DNA of 64,000 nt, taken from NCBI RefSeq assembly GCF_014062315.1, contig NZ_JACGLT010000001.1, positions 186,001 through 250,000 of the forward strand. Reading direction: 5' to 3'. Position numbers and translations under genes: made by a program. The notes beneath the pieces are model-generated. The model did no database searches. It saw only the letters and a list, made by a program, of their open reading frames with translations, and was not told where the DNA came from. Within the stretch, counting starts at the first letter, position 1. Every line of letters begins with the position of its first letter. Origin of the DNA: Gelidibacter maritimus (GTDB taxonomy: Bacteria; Bacteroidota; Bacteroidia; Flavobacteriales; Flavobacteriaceae). Below, piece after piece: positions 25,952 to 33,046 of the stretch.

Positions 25952-26663
25952 ATGAAATCAAAGGAACACTCACCAAGTAAAGCAGTCCAACTAATATGGC
26001 AATTCCAAAACTGATCAGGGTTCCAATTAAAATGTATTCCGTCAACTTACGCTCTTTTGATTCTCTAAGATCTCCAAACCTAAATACTGATTTTGCCGTG
26101 ATCAAAAATCCCACAGCTTCCCAATGATCTAAGATTACAAATACAAATACTAAGACACGCTCCAAGATTCCGATATACTTTCCTGCATCCTTGAGCGATT
26201 CGTTACCTTCAACTATTTTTGAAATGTTCCATTTTAAAAAGATGGTCTTCATAATGATGGAAACTGGAATGGTTAAGAATAGCACACAAGTTAGAAGTAG
26301 GAGGGTTTGATCTGTTAGTAGATGCTTTACACTTGGATCTGAGGCGATAAATAGCCAATAGACCAACAAAATAACCAGAAGGTGTAGAAACTGATCTATA
26401 AAAAATAGAAGTCGTTTTGTTTTTTTGGTTTGAAACTTCAGTTTTAAGATATCAATAGCAAGATGTGATACCCCGATGATTACTATTATTGGCCATTTTG
26501 AAATATCCCAAAGGATTACGAACAATAGAACAATATGAATCAGAACATGCAGATATAACTTTGGTGATCTCAATATTTTCTTTTCCTTTTCCTTGACCCA
26601 TGAATAGGGCTGAAGAAAAAAATCACCAATGAGATGCGCGAGAATGAGCTTTATGAGTATCAT
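25950..26663 (-). CDS. DUF3307 polytopic membrane protein
   Basis: 237 aa with about six or seven hydrophobic segments. Polar residues recur inside or next to helices: HLIGDFFLQ (His10, Asp14, Gln18), HVLIH (His39, His43), SHLAID (His67, Asp71) and IDQFLH (Asp90, Gln91, His94). This is the DUF3307 pattern and recalls membrane metal-dependent hydrolase families (DUF457/YdjM-like), so a metal-binding membrane enzyme is possible but unproven. The ATG overlaps the SatD stop by 4 bp (ATGA), so the two proteins are made in a coupled way. SatD-DUF3307 pairing recurs in other genomes (known association, function unknown). Confidence 0.75.
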   Translation of the reverse strand: MILIKLILAHLIGDFFLQPYSWVKEKEKKILRSPKLYLHVLIHIVLLFVILWDISKWPIIVIIGVSHLAIDILKLKFQTKKTKRLLFFIDQFLHLLVILLVYWLFIASDPSVKHLLTDQTLLLLTCVLFLTIPVSIIMKTIFLKWNISKIVEGNESLKDAGKYIGILERVLVFVFVILDHWEAVGFLITAKSVFRFGDLRESKERKLTEYILIGTLISFGIAILVGLLYLVSVPLIS

Positions 26664-27277
26664 GCCTTTAACGGTATTATTTTATAACGGTAATGCTGTT
26701 CCAACTGCATAATGAGTTCCAAATGGGCGCGTTTTTGTCTGCTGCTCACTGCATTTTGATTGATGCCTATAAGTTTGCCAAGTTCTTCCTGTAAGGCATT
26801 TGGTTGTTCTATATGTAATTTTACAATTTCTGCCGAGTTGGTGGTCCATTGATCCATAATGGTCAAAGCCAGTTTGAAGTAGAGATTGAGATCTTGATTC
26901 AATGGTGCATTTCTGGTTTTGATCTTGAGGTTGACTTTTTCTTTTTTTAAATTTTCTAAAGTGTCACCCGAAAATTGGAACGCCTCTCCGTTAGATTCTA
27001 CGATGGTCTGACCAGTAAATGATTTCTCGCCAATCCCTATGGCAATGCGTACGTCGAGACCTTTAATGGTTTTTATGCAAGCTTTAATATATAGAGCAGC
27101 TTTTAAACTTTCGGTAATATTTTCCAACTCCAATTGGAAGCTGTCGCCTCTATAGATTTCCCATTGAGACTTATTTTGCGTGCATGCACCTAATGCTTCC
27201 TTTAAGGTGGTAAGCCATATCTCAGGGTTTTTGATAGATCGTGATTTGATGATGTCTCCGGTTAATACACTCGTCAT
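26660..27277 (-). CDS. SatD family protein with cyclase-like motif order and C-terminal HTH
   Basis: 205 aa cytoplasmic protein. The N-terminus VLTGDIIKSR (Asp8), the hairpin IYRGDSFQLEL (44-46 GDS), the strand DVRIAIGIGE (75-84) and GEAFQFSGDTLENL (97-110) occur in the same order as the metal-binding Asp, GGDEF/GDxx hairpin, vrvGIhtG strand and GpxvNxAaRL helix of class III cyclases and GGDEF enzymes. The last ~60 residues contain a helix-turn-helix (LGKLIGINQNAVSSRQKRA, 166-184). SatD is known from the Streptococcus mutans sat locus; its biochemistry is unknown to me. A nucleotide-sensing regulator acting on its own promoter is my inference. Confidence 0.7.
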   Translation of the reverse strand: MTSVLTGDIIKSRSIKNPEIWLTTLKEALGACTQNKSQWEIYRGDSFQLELENITESLKAALYIKACIKTIKGLDVRIAIGIGEKSFTGQTIVESNGEAFQFSGDTLENLKKEKVNLKIKTRNAPLNQDLNLYFKLALTIMDQWTTNSAEIVKLHIEQPNALQEELGKLIGINQNAVSSRQKRAHLELIMQLEQHYRYKIIPLKA

Positions 27278-27313
27278 GTAACTACATTATTAATTTAAAT
27301 ATCACTTCATAAA

Positions 27314-27333
27314 ATGATAACACATATTATCAT
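27314..27333. promoter_or_regulatory. Operator-like perfect inverted repeat downstream of the satD promoter
   Basis: ATGATAA, 6 bp, TTATCAT: a perfect 7-bp inverted repeat located in the satD leader, ~40 bp before its ATG. No T-run follows, so a terminator is unlikely. Confidence 0.55.
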
Positions 27334-27354
27334 GTATTTAGCGGATAAATTAGA

Positions 27355-27376
27355 TTATCATTTTATTAGATGATAT
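27355..27376. promoter_or_regulatory. Second operator-like site overlapping the satD transcription start
   Basis: TTATCAT, 8 bp, ATGATAT: 6 of 7 symmetric positions, using the same half-site as 27314-27333 but in the opposite relative arrangement. It directly follows the -7 box and would cover the start point. Confidence 0.45.
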
Positions 27377-27377
27377 T

Positions 27378-27409
27378 CAAATGTATCACTTATTAACGAG
27401 ATAAACAAG
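27378..27409 (-). promoter_or_regulatory. Promoter of satD-DUF3307
   Basis: On the minus strand CTTG (27406-27409), 20 bp, TACATTTG (27378-27385), a perfect -7 with a 3/4 -33. It overlaps the end of the thioesterase gene spacer. Confidence 0.5.
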
Positions 27410-27964
27410 TTACGGAATAGCGACTTTTACCTTATATCCTTCTAAAATATGTAAATAATCATTTGGTGAAAAGTTTTTTTCCTTAAATTCTTTCTGTCTC
27501 ATGCGTTTCATGTCGTTTCGCTTGAGGCATTTTAAAAACCGTCTGACTTCTTGTTTGTCGTTAATGATTAATCCTGGAACCTCAACAGAGTTTCCGTCAG
27601 CATCTTTGGCAACCATTGTAAAGTATGAAGAGTTGCAGTGTTTTATTTCACCGGTTCTAATATTTTCAGCTTCCACACGAATGCCGACCACCATGGACGT
27701 ATTGCCCACATAATTGATAGATGCTTTCATGGTCACCAACTCGCCAATTTCAATCGGATTTAAGAAATCGACCGTATCTACAGAAGCCGTAACACAATAG
27801 GTTTTTGAGTGTTTTGAAGCGCAGGCAAAAGCAATCTGGTCCATTAAATTTAAAATATAACCGCCGTGAATTTTTCCATTAAAATTGGAATTTGATGGAA
27901 GCATCAATTCAGAAATTAAAATTCTTGAATCATCTATTTTTTTAAACTTAGTTTTGTCTTTCAT
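27410..27964 (-). CDS. Acyl-CoA thioesterase (hotdog fold)
   Basis: 184 aa from the ATG at 27964 (a longer frame starts at 27985 and would overlap rmuC by 20 bp). The hotdog domain has GKIHGGYILNLMDQIAFACA, the H-G-G...D motif of YciA/ACOT-type thioesterases that hydrolyse acyl-CoA. The C-terminal ~40 residues are basic (RFLKCLKRNDMKRMRQKEFK), as in flavobacterial members. Only one base separates this start from the rmuC stop, so the two are probably one transcript, although the functions do not obviously connect. Confidence 0.85.
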   Translation of the reverse strand: MKDKTKFKKIDDSRILISELMLPSNSNFNGKIHGGYILNLMDQIAFACASKHSKTYCVTASVDTVDFLNPIEIGELVTMKASINYVGNTSMVVGIRVEAENIRTGEIKHCNSSYFTMVAKDADGNSVEVPGLIINDKQEVRRFLKCLKRNDMKRMRQKEFKEKNFSPNDYLHILEGYKVKVAIP

Positions 27965-27965
27965 A

Positions 27966-29351
27966 CTATTCGTCGTCATTGGCACGTTTTAAAAGTTTTT
28001 CGTTTTGTTGTTTACTGGCTTTGGCACCTAGTGTTTTCAGAGTTTCTACACGTTTGATTAAATTGCCTTTCCCAGTTAATTTAATCATCGCACTGTCATA
28101 AGATTTTTGGACGGTTCCTATTTGATTACCCACTTTAATCAATTCATCGGTTAAGTTTACAAAAGAATCATATAATCGTCCTGCTTGCGTGGCAATTTCG
28201 ATAGCATTTGCCTTTTGTTTTTCGTTTTGCCACATACTATCAATGGTTTTTAAAACGGCAAGTAGGGTAGTGGGGGTAACGATGATAATATTCTTATCAA
28301 AGGCATCGTTGTACAAAGCTGGATATTCCATAGAGGCGATGGCAAAAGCAGATTCAATAGGAATGAACAACAGTACAAAGTCCGGGCTTTCCATATCGTA
28401 AAGTTGGTGGTAGTTTTTTTCTCCCAATTCACTCACTCGTTTTCTAATCGAAATTAAATGGTTTTTTAAATGTGAAGCACGTTCTGTTTCGTCAACATCA
28501 TTGATATATCTTTCGTAAGCGACCAAAGACACTTTAGAGTCAATAATCATTTTCTTGTCCCCTGGTAAAGAAATGACCACATCTGGCAAGACACGTTTAC
28601 CTTCTTCTGTGGTAAAACTTTGCTGTACAAAATATTCGCTGTCTTTTTGAAGTCCACTGCGTTCCAGAACACGCTCCAAGACCAATTCGCCCCAATTTCC
28701 TTGCATTTTAGTATCACCTTTCAAAGCTTTGGTCAAATTAGTAGTCTCTTTGCTCATTTGCTCGTTAAGCTCTTTTAAACCGATGATCTGGCGACGCAAA
28801 TCGGCGCTTCTGGTAATATCTTCCTTGTTGGTTTCTTCCACGCGTTTTTCAAAGTGCTGAATTTTTTCGTGTAAAGGTTTTAAGATGGCGTTTATATTCT
28901 CCTTATTTTGTGTAGTAAATTTGGTCGATTTTTCATCAAGGATTTTATTGGCTAAATTCTCAAACTCTAAAGTGAATTTCTCCTGCAACTTTTCTACTTC
29001 GGCTTTTTGTTCTTGATGTTTTGTAAAGAGATTTTCGAAATCAGCATTTTTCCGCGTCAATTCAGTGTTTAAAAAATCCTTTTCATTGCGGATAAACTCT
29101 CGATCTTTTTCAATTTTGGCTAAAGAGTCATTAAGCGAACTTATTTGAGCTGCATTATTCTGTTCCATTTTTTCAATCTCCAGATCATATTGTGCTCTTG
29201 AATTATGAAGTAGCTGTTGAAGATTTAAAATGCGTTCTTCAAGTGTACTTTGTTCGCTCTTATTTTTAAGTTTGGTAATAGTGATGCCAATATAGGCACC
29301 AATTACGCCAGAGACAAGAATGGATATAATAAGGATAATGCTGTCGTTCAT
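27966..29351 (-). CDS. rmuC: DNA recombination protein RmuC
   Basis: 461 aa. An N-terminal transmembrane helix (IILIISILVSGVIGAYIGI) is followed by a long coiled coil (~30-210), then the RmuC nuclease-like domain with QGNWGELVLERVLERSGL, PDVVISLPGDKKMIIDSKVS and YERYINDVDE. In E. coli RmuC limits inversions between short repeats. The conserved DSK (IIDSKVS) matches a PD-(D/E)xK-type active site. It leads a two-gene unit with the thioesterase. Confidence 0.92.
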   Translation of the reverse strand: MNDSIILIISILVSGVIGAYIGITITKLKNKSEQSTLEERILNLQQLLHNSRAQYDLEIEKMEQNNAAQISSLNDSLAKIEKDREFIRNEKDFLNTELTRKNADFENLFTKHQEQKAEVEKLQEKFTLEFENLANKILDEKSTKFTTQNKENINAILKPLHEKIQHFEKRVEETNKEDITRSADLRRQIIGLKELNEQMSKETTNLTKALKGDTKMQGNWGELVLERVLERSGLQKDSEYFVQQSFTTEEGKRVLPDVVISLPGDKKMIIDSKVSLVAYERYINDVDETERASHLKNHLISIRKRVSELGEKNYHQLYDMESPDFVLLFIPIESAFAIASMEYPALYNDAFDKNIIIVTPTTLLAVLKTIDSMWQNEKQKANAIEIATQAGRLYDSFVNLTDELIKVGNQIGTVQKSYDSAMIKLTGKGNLIKRVETLKTLGAKASKQQNEKLLKRANDDE

Positions 29352-29551
29352 TTAAAAAAATCAGTTTTATCAAAGATAGATTTTTTTTCGAAAGATGATG
29401 GAAGAAAGAAGGTGGAAGCGTGGAGCATGAAGCAGAGTATTCGGCGAATTGAATTGCGGAGAATGCGGTTAAAAATTACAATTTTCAATTTGGCAATAAC
29501 TAGGATAATGTGTCAACTGCCGACTGTTAAGCACCAAACAAAAACTATGGC

Positions 29552-30346
29552 TTATTTCTTAACTCTAAATGTACCTGTGTTTTCATCAAAAGAGATCAGA
29601 TCCTTTGGAAATAAATTATTAAAAGTACCTTTGGAAATAAGCTGACATGGTGGGCCTGAAATGACGTCGTTTTCGCTCATCACGATGATATTATCGCACA
29701 GTTGAATGACTAAATCTATTTCATGGGAAGAGAATAAAATAGTTTTCCCAGTCTCTTTCGATAATTTCTGAAGCAGTTTTAAAATATACGCCTTGTGGTA
29801 CATATCAAGATGAGTAGTTGGCTCATCTAAAATGATCAAGTCGGTATCCTGGGCCAAAGCACGGGCAATCATTACTTTTTGGAGCTGTCCATCACTTAGT
29901 TCAAAGCATTTTTTAGTTTTTAAAGCTTCAATATTGGTCTGACCCAATGCTTTATTGGTAATGTCGATATCTTCCTGAGTTAAAGTCCCCATCCAATTGG
30001 TATACGGTTGCCGTCCTAAAGCAACCAATTCAAAAACGGAGAGGTTTTTTGAAGCAATCTGCTCAGTAAGCACAAGACTTAATTGTTTTGCCAAGTCAAT
30101 CGGTTGATAGTCTAATACCGATTTGGAATTGATATAGATCTCACCCGATAAAGGTTTTTGCACATTGGTCAAAGTCCGTAAAAGCGTTGATTTTCCGATA
30201 CCGTTGGCGCCAACTAAACCTACCAATTGTCCTTTTTCTAAAATAACATTGATACTATCAGCTACACAGGTTGATGCTTTTTTGGAAATATAACCAATGG
30301 ATAGATTTTTGGTTTCAAGGACGATATGTTGAGGTGTTTTTATCAC
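29552..30346 (-). CDS. btuD: Cobalamin/haem-type ABC transporter ATP-binding protein
   Basis: 264 aa cytoplasmic ATPase with Walker A GANGIGKST, signature LSDGQLQKV (D for the usual G in LSGGQ), Walker B LIILDEPTTHLD and switch His in FSSHEID. It belongs to the FecE/BtuD/FhuC class. It follows the FecCD permease and the binding lipoprotein on the same strand, and the locus faces a TonB receptor under a cobalamin riboswitch, so B12 import is the most likely task; siderophore or haem import would be the alternative on sequence alone. A 128-bp spacer separates it from btuC. Confidence 0.82.
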   Translation of the reverse strand: MIKTPQHIVLETKNLSIGYISKKASTCVADSINVILEKGQLVGLVGANGIGKSTLLRTLTNVQKPLSGEIYINSKSVLDYQPIDLAKQLSLVLTEQIASKNLSVFELVALGRQPYTNWMGTLTQEDIDITNKALGQTNIEALKTKKCFELSDGQLQKVMIARALAQDTDLIILDEPTTHLDMYHKAYILKLLQKLSKETGKTILFSSHEIDLVIQLCDNIIVMSENDVISGPPCQLISKGTFNNLFPKDLISFDENTGTFRVKK

Positions 30347-30474
30347 GTTCTATTTAGTAAAATTCCAATTAGACTTTGTTGTCTGTTGTCTGTTCGTAAT
30401 CTGAGTAATATTTCTATATTCTATATTCGAAATTGGATATTCGATATTCATTTTGTCTCTAATTCCTAATACCT

Positions 30475-31497
30475 CTAAAATAACATTTTCCGTTTCCTGA
30501 CCAACAACCAAATCACCACTGGCGCACCAACCAATGAGGTTATGGCATTAATAGGTAGTGTATAATCACTGGTTGGCAATTGCGCAATGCTATCACAAAT
30601 AAGCATCACTATGGCGCCAAACAAAAATACGGCAGGCAATAAGATTTTATGGTTTGAGGTATGAAAAACTTGGCGTGTCATGTGTGGAATGGCGAGACCA
30701 ACAAAGGCTATCGGCCCTGCAAAAGCCGTAATTGTCCCTGCCAATAAACTTGTTGCGATTATTATAATGAGTCTGCTCTGTTTTAAATTCAGTCCCAAAC
30801 TTTTAGCATAATTCTCACCTAATAATAAGGTGTTCAGGCCTTTTATTGAGACAATGGTCAGCAAAACACCTGCGAGATAGATTAAAAAGAAAATTAAAAG
30901 TTCGTTCCACGAAAGATTACCAAGACTTCCAAAACCCCAAAAAACATACTGTTGGAGTTGTTCTGCAGAACTAAAATACGAAAGAACGCTAACCACAGCA
31001 GCGGTGATGCTTCCAAACATTAACCCAATAATAAGGATGGCCATAGTGTCCCTGATCTTTGACGAAACAATCATGACTGCCAAGAGTACCAAAAAACTTC
31101 CTAAACTTGCAGCAATCACGACGCTCCATTTGGAGATCAGTAAGGTGGTAAAAACACCGCCAAAAAAGCCGGAACCCAAAATTACCAAAGCAACCCCTAA
31201 GCTTGCTCCAGAACTTATGCCCAAAACAAATGGTCCTGCCAACGGATTTCTAAACAGGGTTTGCATCAACAAACCTGAAATGCCTAACCCTGAACCCACT
31301 AAAATTGCCGTAAAGGCTTTTGGTAAACGGTAATTTTGAATAATGTATTGCCAAGACTCGTTATCAACATGGCCAATTAAGCTCTTGAAGATTTCCTTTG
31401 TTGGTATGGACACAGACCCCAAACTAATGTTTACAAGAAAGCAGATGATAAGGAGCGCTATCAGAATTAGGAATGGAGATGTGTATTTATTGTTCAT
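30475..31497 (-). CDS. btuC: FecCD/BtuC-family ABC permease
   Basis: 340 aa inner-membrane permease with about ten transmembrane helices. Family phrases include NYRLPKAFTAILVGSGLGIS, QTLFRNPLAGPFVLGISSGA and GLAIPHMTRQVF (the coupling-helix region). It pairs with the ATPase at 29552 and the binding lipoprotein at 31560, forming an F-C-D set. Vitamin B12 is inferred from the neighbouring riboswitch-controlled btuB. Confidence 0.88.
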   Translation of the reverse strand: MNNKYTSPFLILIALLIICFLVNISLGSVSIPTKEIFKSLIGHVDNESWQYIIQNYRLPKAFTAILVGSGLGISGLLMQTLFRNPLAGPFVLGISSGASLGVALVILGSGFFGGVFTTLLISKWSVVIAASLGSFLVLLAVMIVSSKIRDTMAILIIGLMFGSITAAVVSVLSYFSSAEQLQQYVFWGFGSLGNLSWNELLIFFLIYLAGVLLTIVSIKGLNTLLLGENYAKSLGLNLKQSRLIIIIATSLLAGTITAFAGPIAFVGLAIPHMTRQVFHTSNHKILLPAVFLFGAIVMLICDSIAQLPTSDYTLPINAITSLVGAPVVIWLLVRKRKMLF

Positions 31498-31559
31498 ACT
31501 TTTTAGACCTGATAGGTTTTGTCCCGTTAACGATCGGATGGTTAGGTCTTAATGATTTA

Positions 31560-32705
31560 TTATTTTAAACGCTCAAAAAATGTCGGGTCATAGTCACTTA
31601 AAAGTTCTGGATGAGTTATTTTGATCAAATCCTTTAAGACCAAGTCTGGCCTCGCCATCCCCATTTCAAAATAGGTAACACCTCCCGTTTCTCCTGTGGT
31701 ATTGACAAAAGAATAAACTGCTTTATTTTGGAAGGCTTTAAACTTGGTATAATGTTGGTTAGCCTTCTCGATGGCTTCCAAACTTGAATAATATGACGGA
31801 CTGATCCATACATCAGCATCTTTGGCCTTTTCAAAAACAACTTCAAAATTAAGTGAAAGACTGCCCTTATCGGTTGTTTTACTCCATAAATAATTAGCGT
31901 TGGCGTCCTTTAATAATATGGCCTCTGAACTGGTACCACTTGGTAAGTACCAAATATCCTTGTACATAGCGCCACTTAAAACCGTTGGACTATGAGTCAC
32001 ATCTTGGGCAATCTTTTTGGCGTCCAAATAATCGGCTTCAATGTTCTTAAAAATCGAATCGGCTTCTTTTTCCTTATTGTAAAGTACACCAAAAAACTTA
32101 ATCCATTCGGCTTTGGCCAAAGGCGATTTTTCTACCCAATCGCCATTAAAGATGACTGGAATTCCCGCTTTCTGAATGTTGTCAAAAGTTTTGTTGTTAC
32201 CATCAATACCAAAGCCAATCACCAGTTCAGGTCTGAGCTCCAATAAGACTTCCGTATTGATACTTTCATTCTTGCCCAATTCCCTGACCAAGCCTTCATC
32301 AATTAATGCTCTTGTTTTTTCTGAAGACACAAAATTGGTGTCAGGAAATCCAATCAATGTGTTTTCTTCATTAAGCAGTTCCAAGGCGGGAATGTGTGTG
32401 GTGGAGGTGACCACTATTTTTTCAATCGGTGTAATTAAAATGGCGTCAAATTCATCTTTGTTTAATGTGATTTTTGGTGCCATTTCTTTACGGATAAGTG
32501 CATAGCGATATATTTTATCCGACTTAGGCCACGGGTTCCTGATTTCCAATACCTTAAAATCTTGATGGTGCTCTATGGTAAAACCCTCTGCGTAAGCAAG
32601 CAATGTGTTTTCTTTGGTGGTTACTTCAGGTTCTACAGATAATCCTTTGTTTTCTTTGCAGTTAACAAAGATTAAAAACAGTAATAACAATGATATTTTT
32701 TTCAA
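31560..32705 (-). CDS. btuF: Periplasmic substrate-binding lipoprotein (BtuF-like)
   Basis: 381 aa, signal peptide with lipobox (LLFLIFVNC, Cys16). Class III binding protein with two lobes joined by a long helix; phrases include TSTTHIPALELLNEENTLIG, RPELVIGFGI and the C-terminal lobe VWISPSYYSSLEAIE. The family serves Fe-siderophores, haem and cobalamin; the neighbouring riboswitch makes B12 most likely. A TACTTTTG -7 box at 32724-32731 would start transcription only ~15 nt before the ATG, leaving no room for a riboswitch on this side. Confidence 0.82.
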   Translation of the reverse strand: MKKISLLLLFLIFVNCKENKGLSVEPEVTTKENTLLAYAEGFTIEHHQDFKVLEIRNPWPKSDKIYRYALIRKEMAPKITLNKDEFDAILITPIEKIVVTSTTHIPALELLNEENTLIGFPDTNFVSSEKTRALIDEGLVRELGKNESINTEVLLELRPELVIGFGIDGNNKTFDNIQKAGIPVIFNGDWVEKSPLAKAEWIKFFGVLYNKEKEADSIFKNIEADYLDAKKIAQDVTHSPTVLSGAMYKDIWYLPSGTSSEAILLKDANANYLWSKTTDKGSLSLNFEVVFEKAKDADVWISPSYYSSLEAIEKANQHYTKFKAFQNKAVYSFVNTTGETGGVTYFEMGMARPDLVLKDLIKITHPELLSDYDPTFFERLK

Positions 32706-32723
32706 AATCTTTATTTTTCACCT

Positions 32724-32731
32724 CAAAAGTA
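32724..32731 (-). promoter_or_regulatory. -7 box for btuF
   Basis: Minus strand TACTTTTG, a perfect TAnnTTTG, leaving a leader of ~15 nt. The -33 element is unclear. Confidence 0.4.
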
Positions 32732-32822
32732 AGATTATTAACTGAAATACGAGACTTGCCTGCAGGGAAGATTATAGAATCAAAACATTTTAAGCCTACG
32801 GATTTTATCCAATTAAAATGAT

Positions 32823-32830
32823 TATTTTTG
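32823..32830 (+). promoter_or_regulatory. -7 box for the riboswitch-btuB transcript
   Basis: TATTTTTG just upstream of the riboswitch P1 arm, placing the transcript start at the very edge of the aptamer. Confidence 0.45.
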
Positions 32831-32834
32831 CACC

Positions 32835-33007
32835 GAATTTGGTTTGATATAATAATCTATGTCAATTAAAAGGGAATTTGGTTGAAATCCAAAACTGTTC
32901 CCGCAACTGTAAGCTATAAAGCTTCATGTTACACTTCAAGTCACTGTTTCTATTAGCGAAATGGGAAGGCAAACATGAAGACGCAAGTCAGGAGACCTGC
33001 CAATTTC
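32835..33007 (+). promoter_or_regulatory. Cobalamin riboswitch
   Basis: The aptamer contains the conserved sequence blocks: GGGAA near 32872, then GAAATCC, CTGTTCCCGCAACTGTAAGC, the CACTG stretch, GGGAAGG near 32963, and the B12 box AAGTCAGGAGACCTGCC (32985-33001). P1 can form between GAATTTGG (32835-32842) and CCAATTTC (33000-33007). It ends 40 nt before the btuB ATG; the intervening sequence (GCGGCTTT...AAGAGCC) could form the expression platform. Adenosyl- or another cobalamin binding should switch btuB-btuG expression off. Confidence 0.95.
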
Positions 33008-33046
33008 ATCATCAAAAGCGGCTTTCGGGTAAAGAGCCTTTAGATT

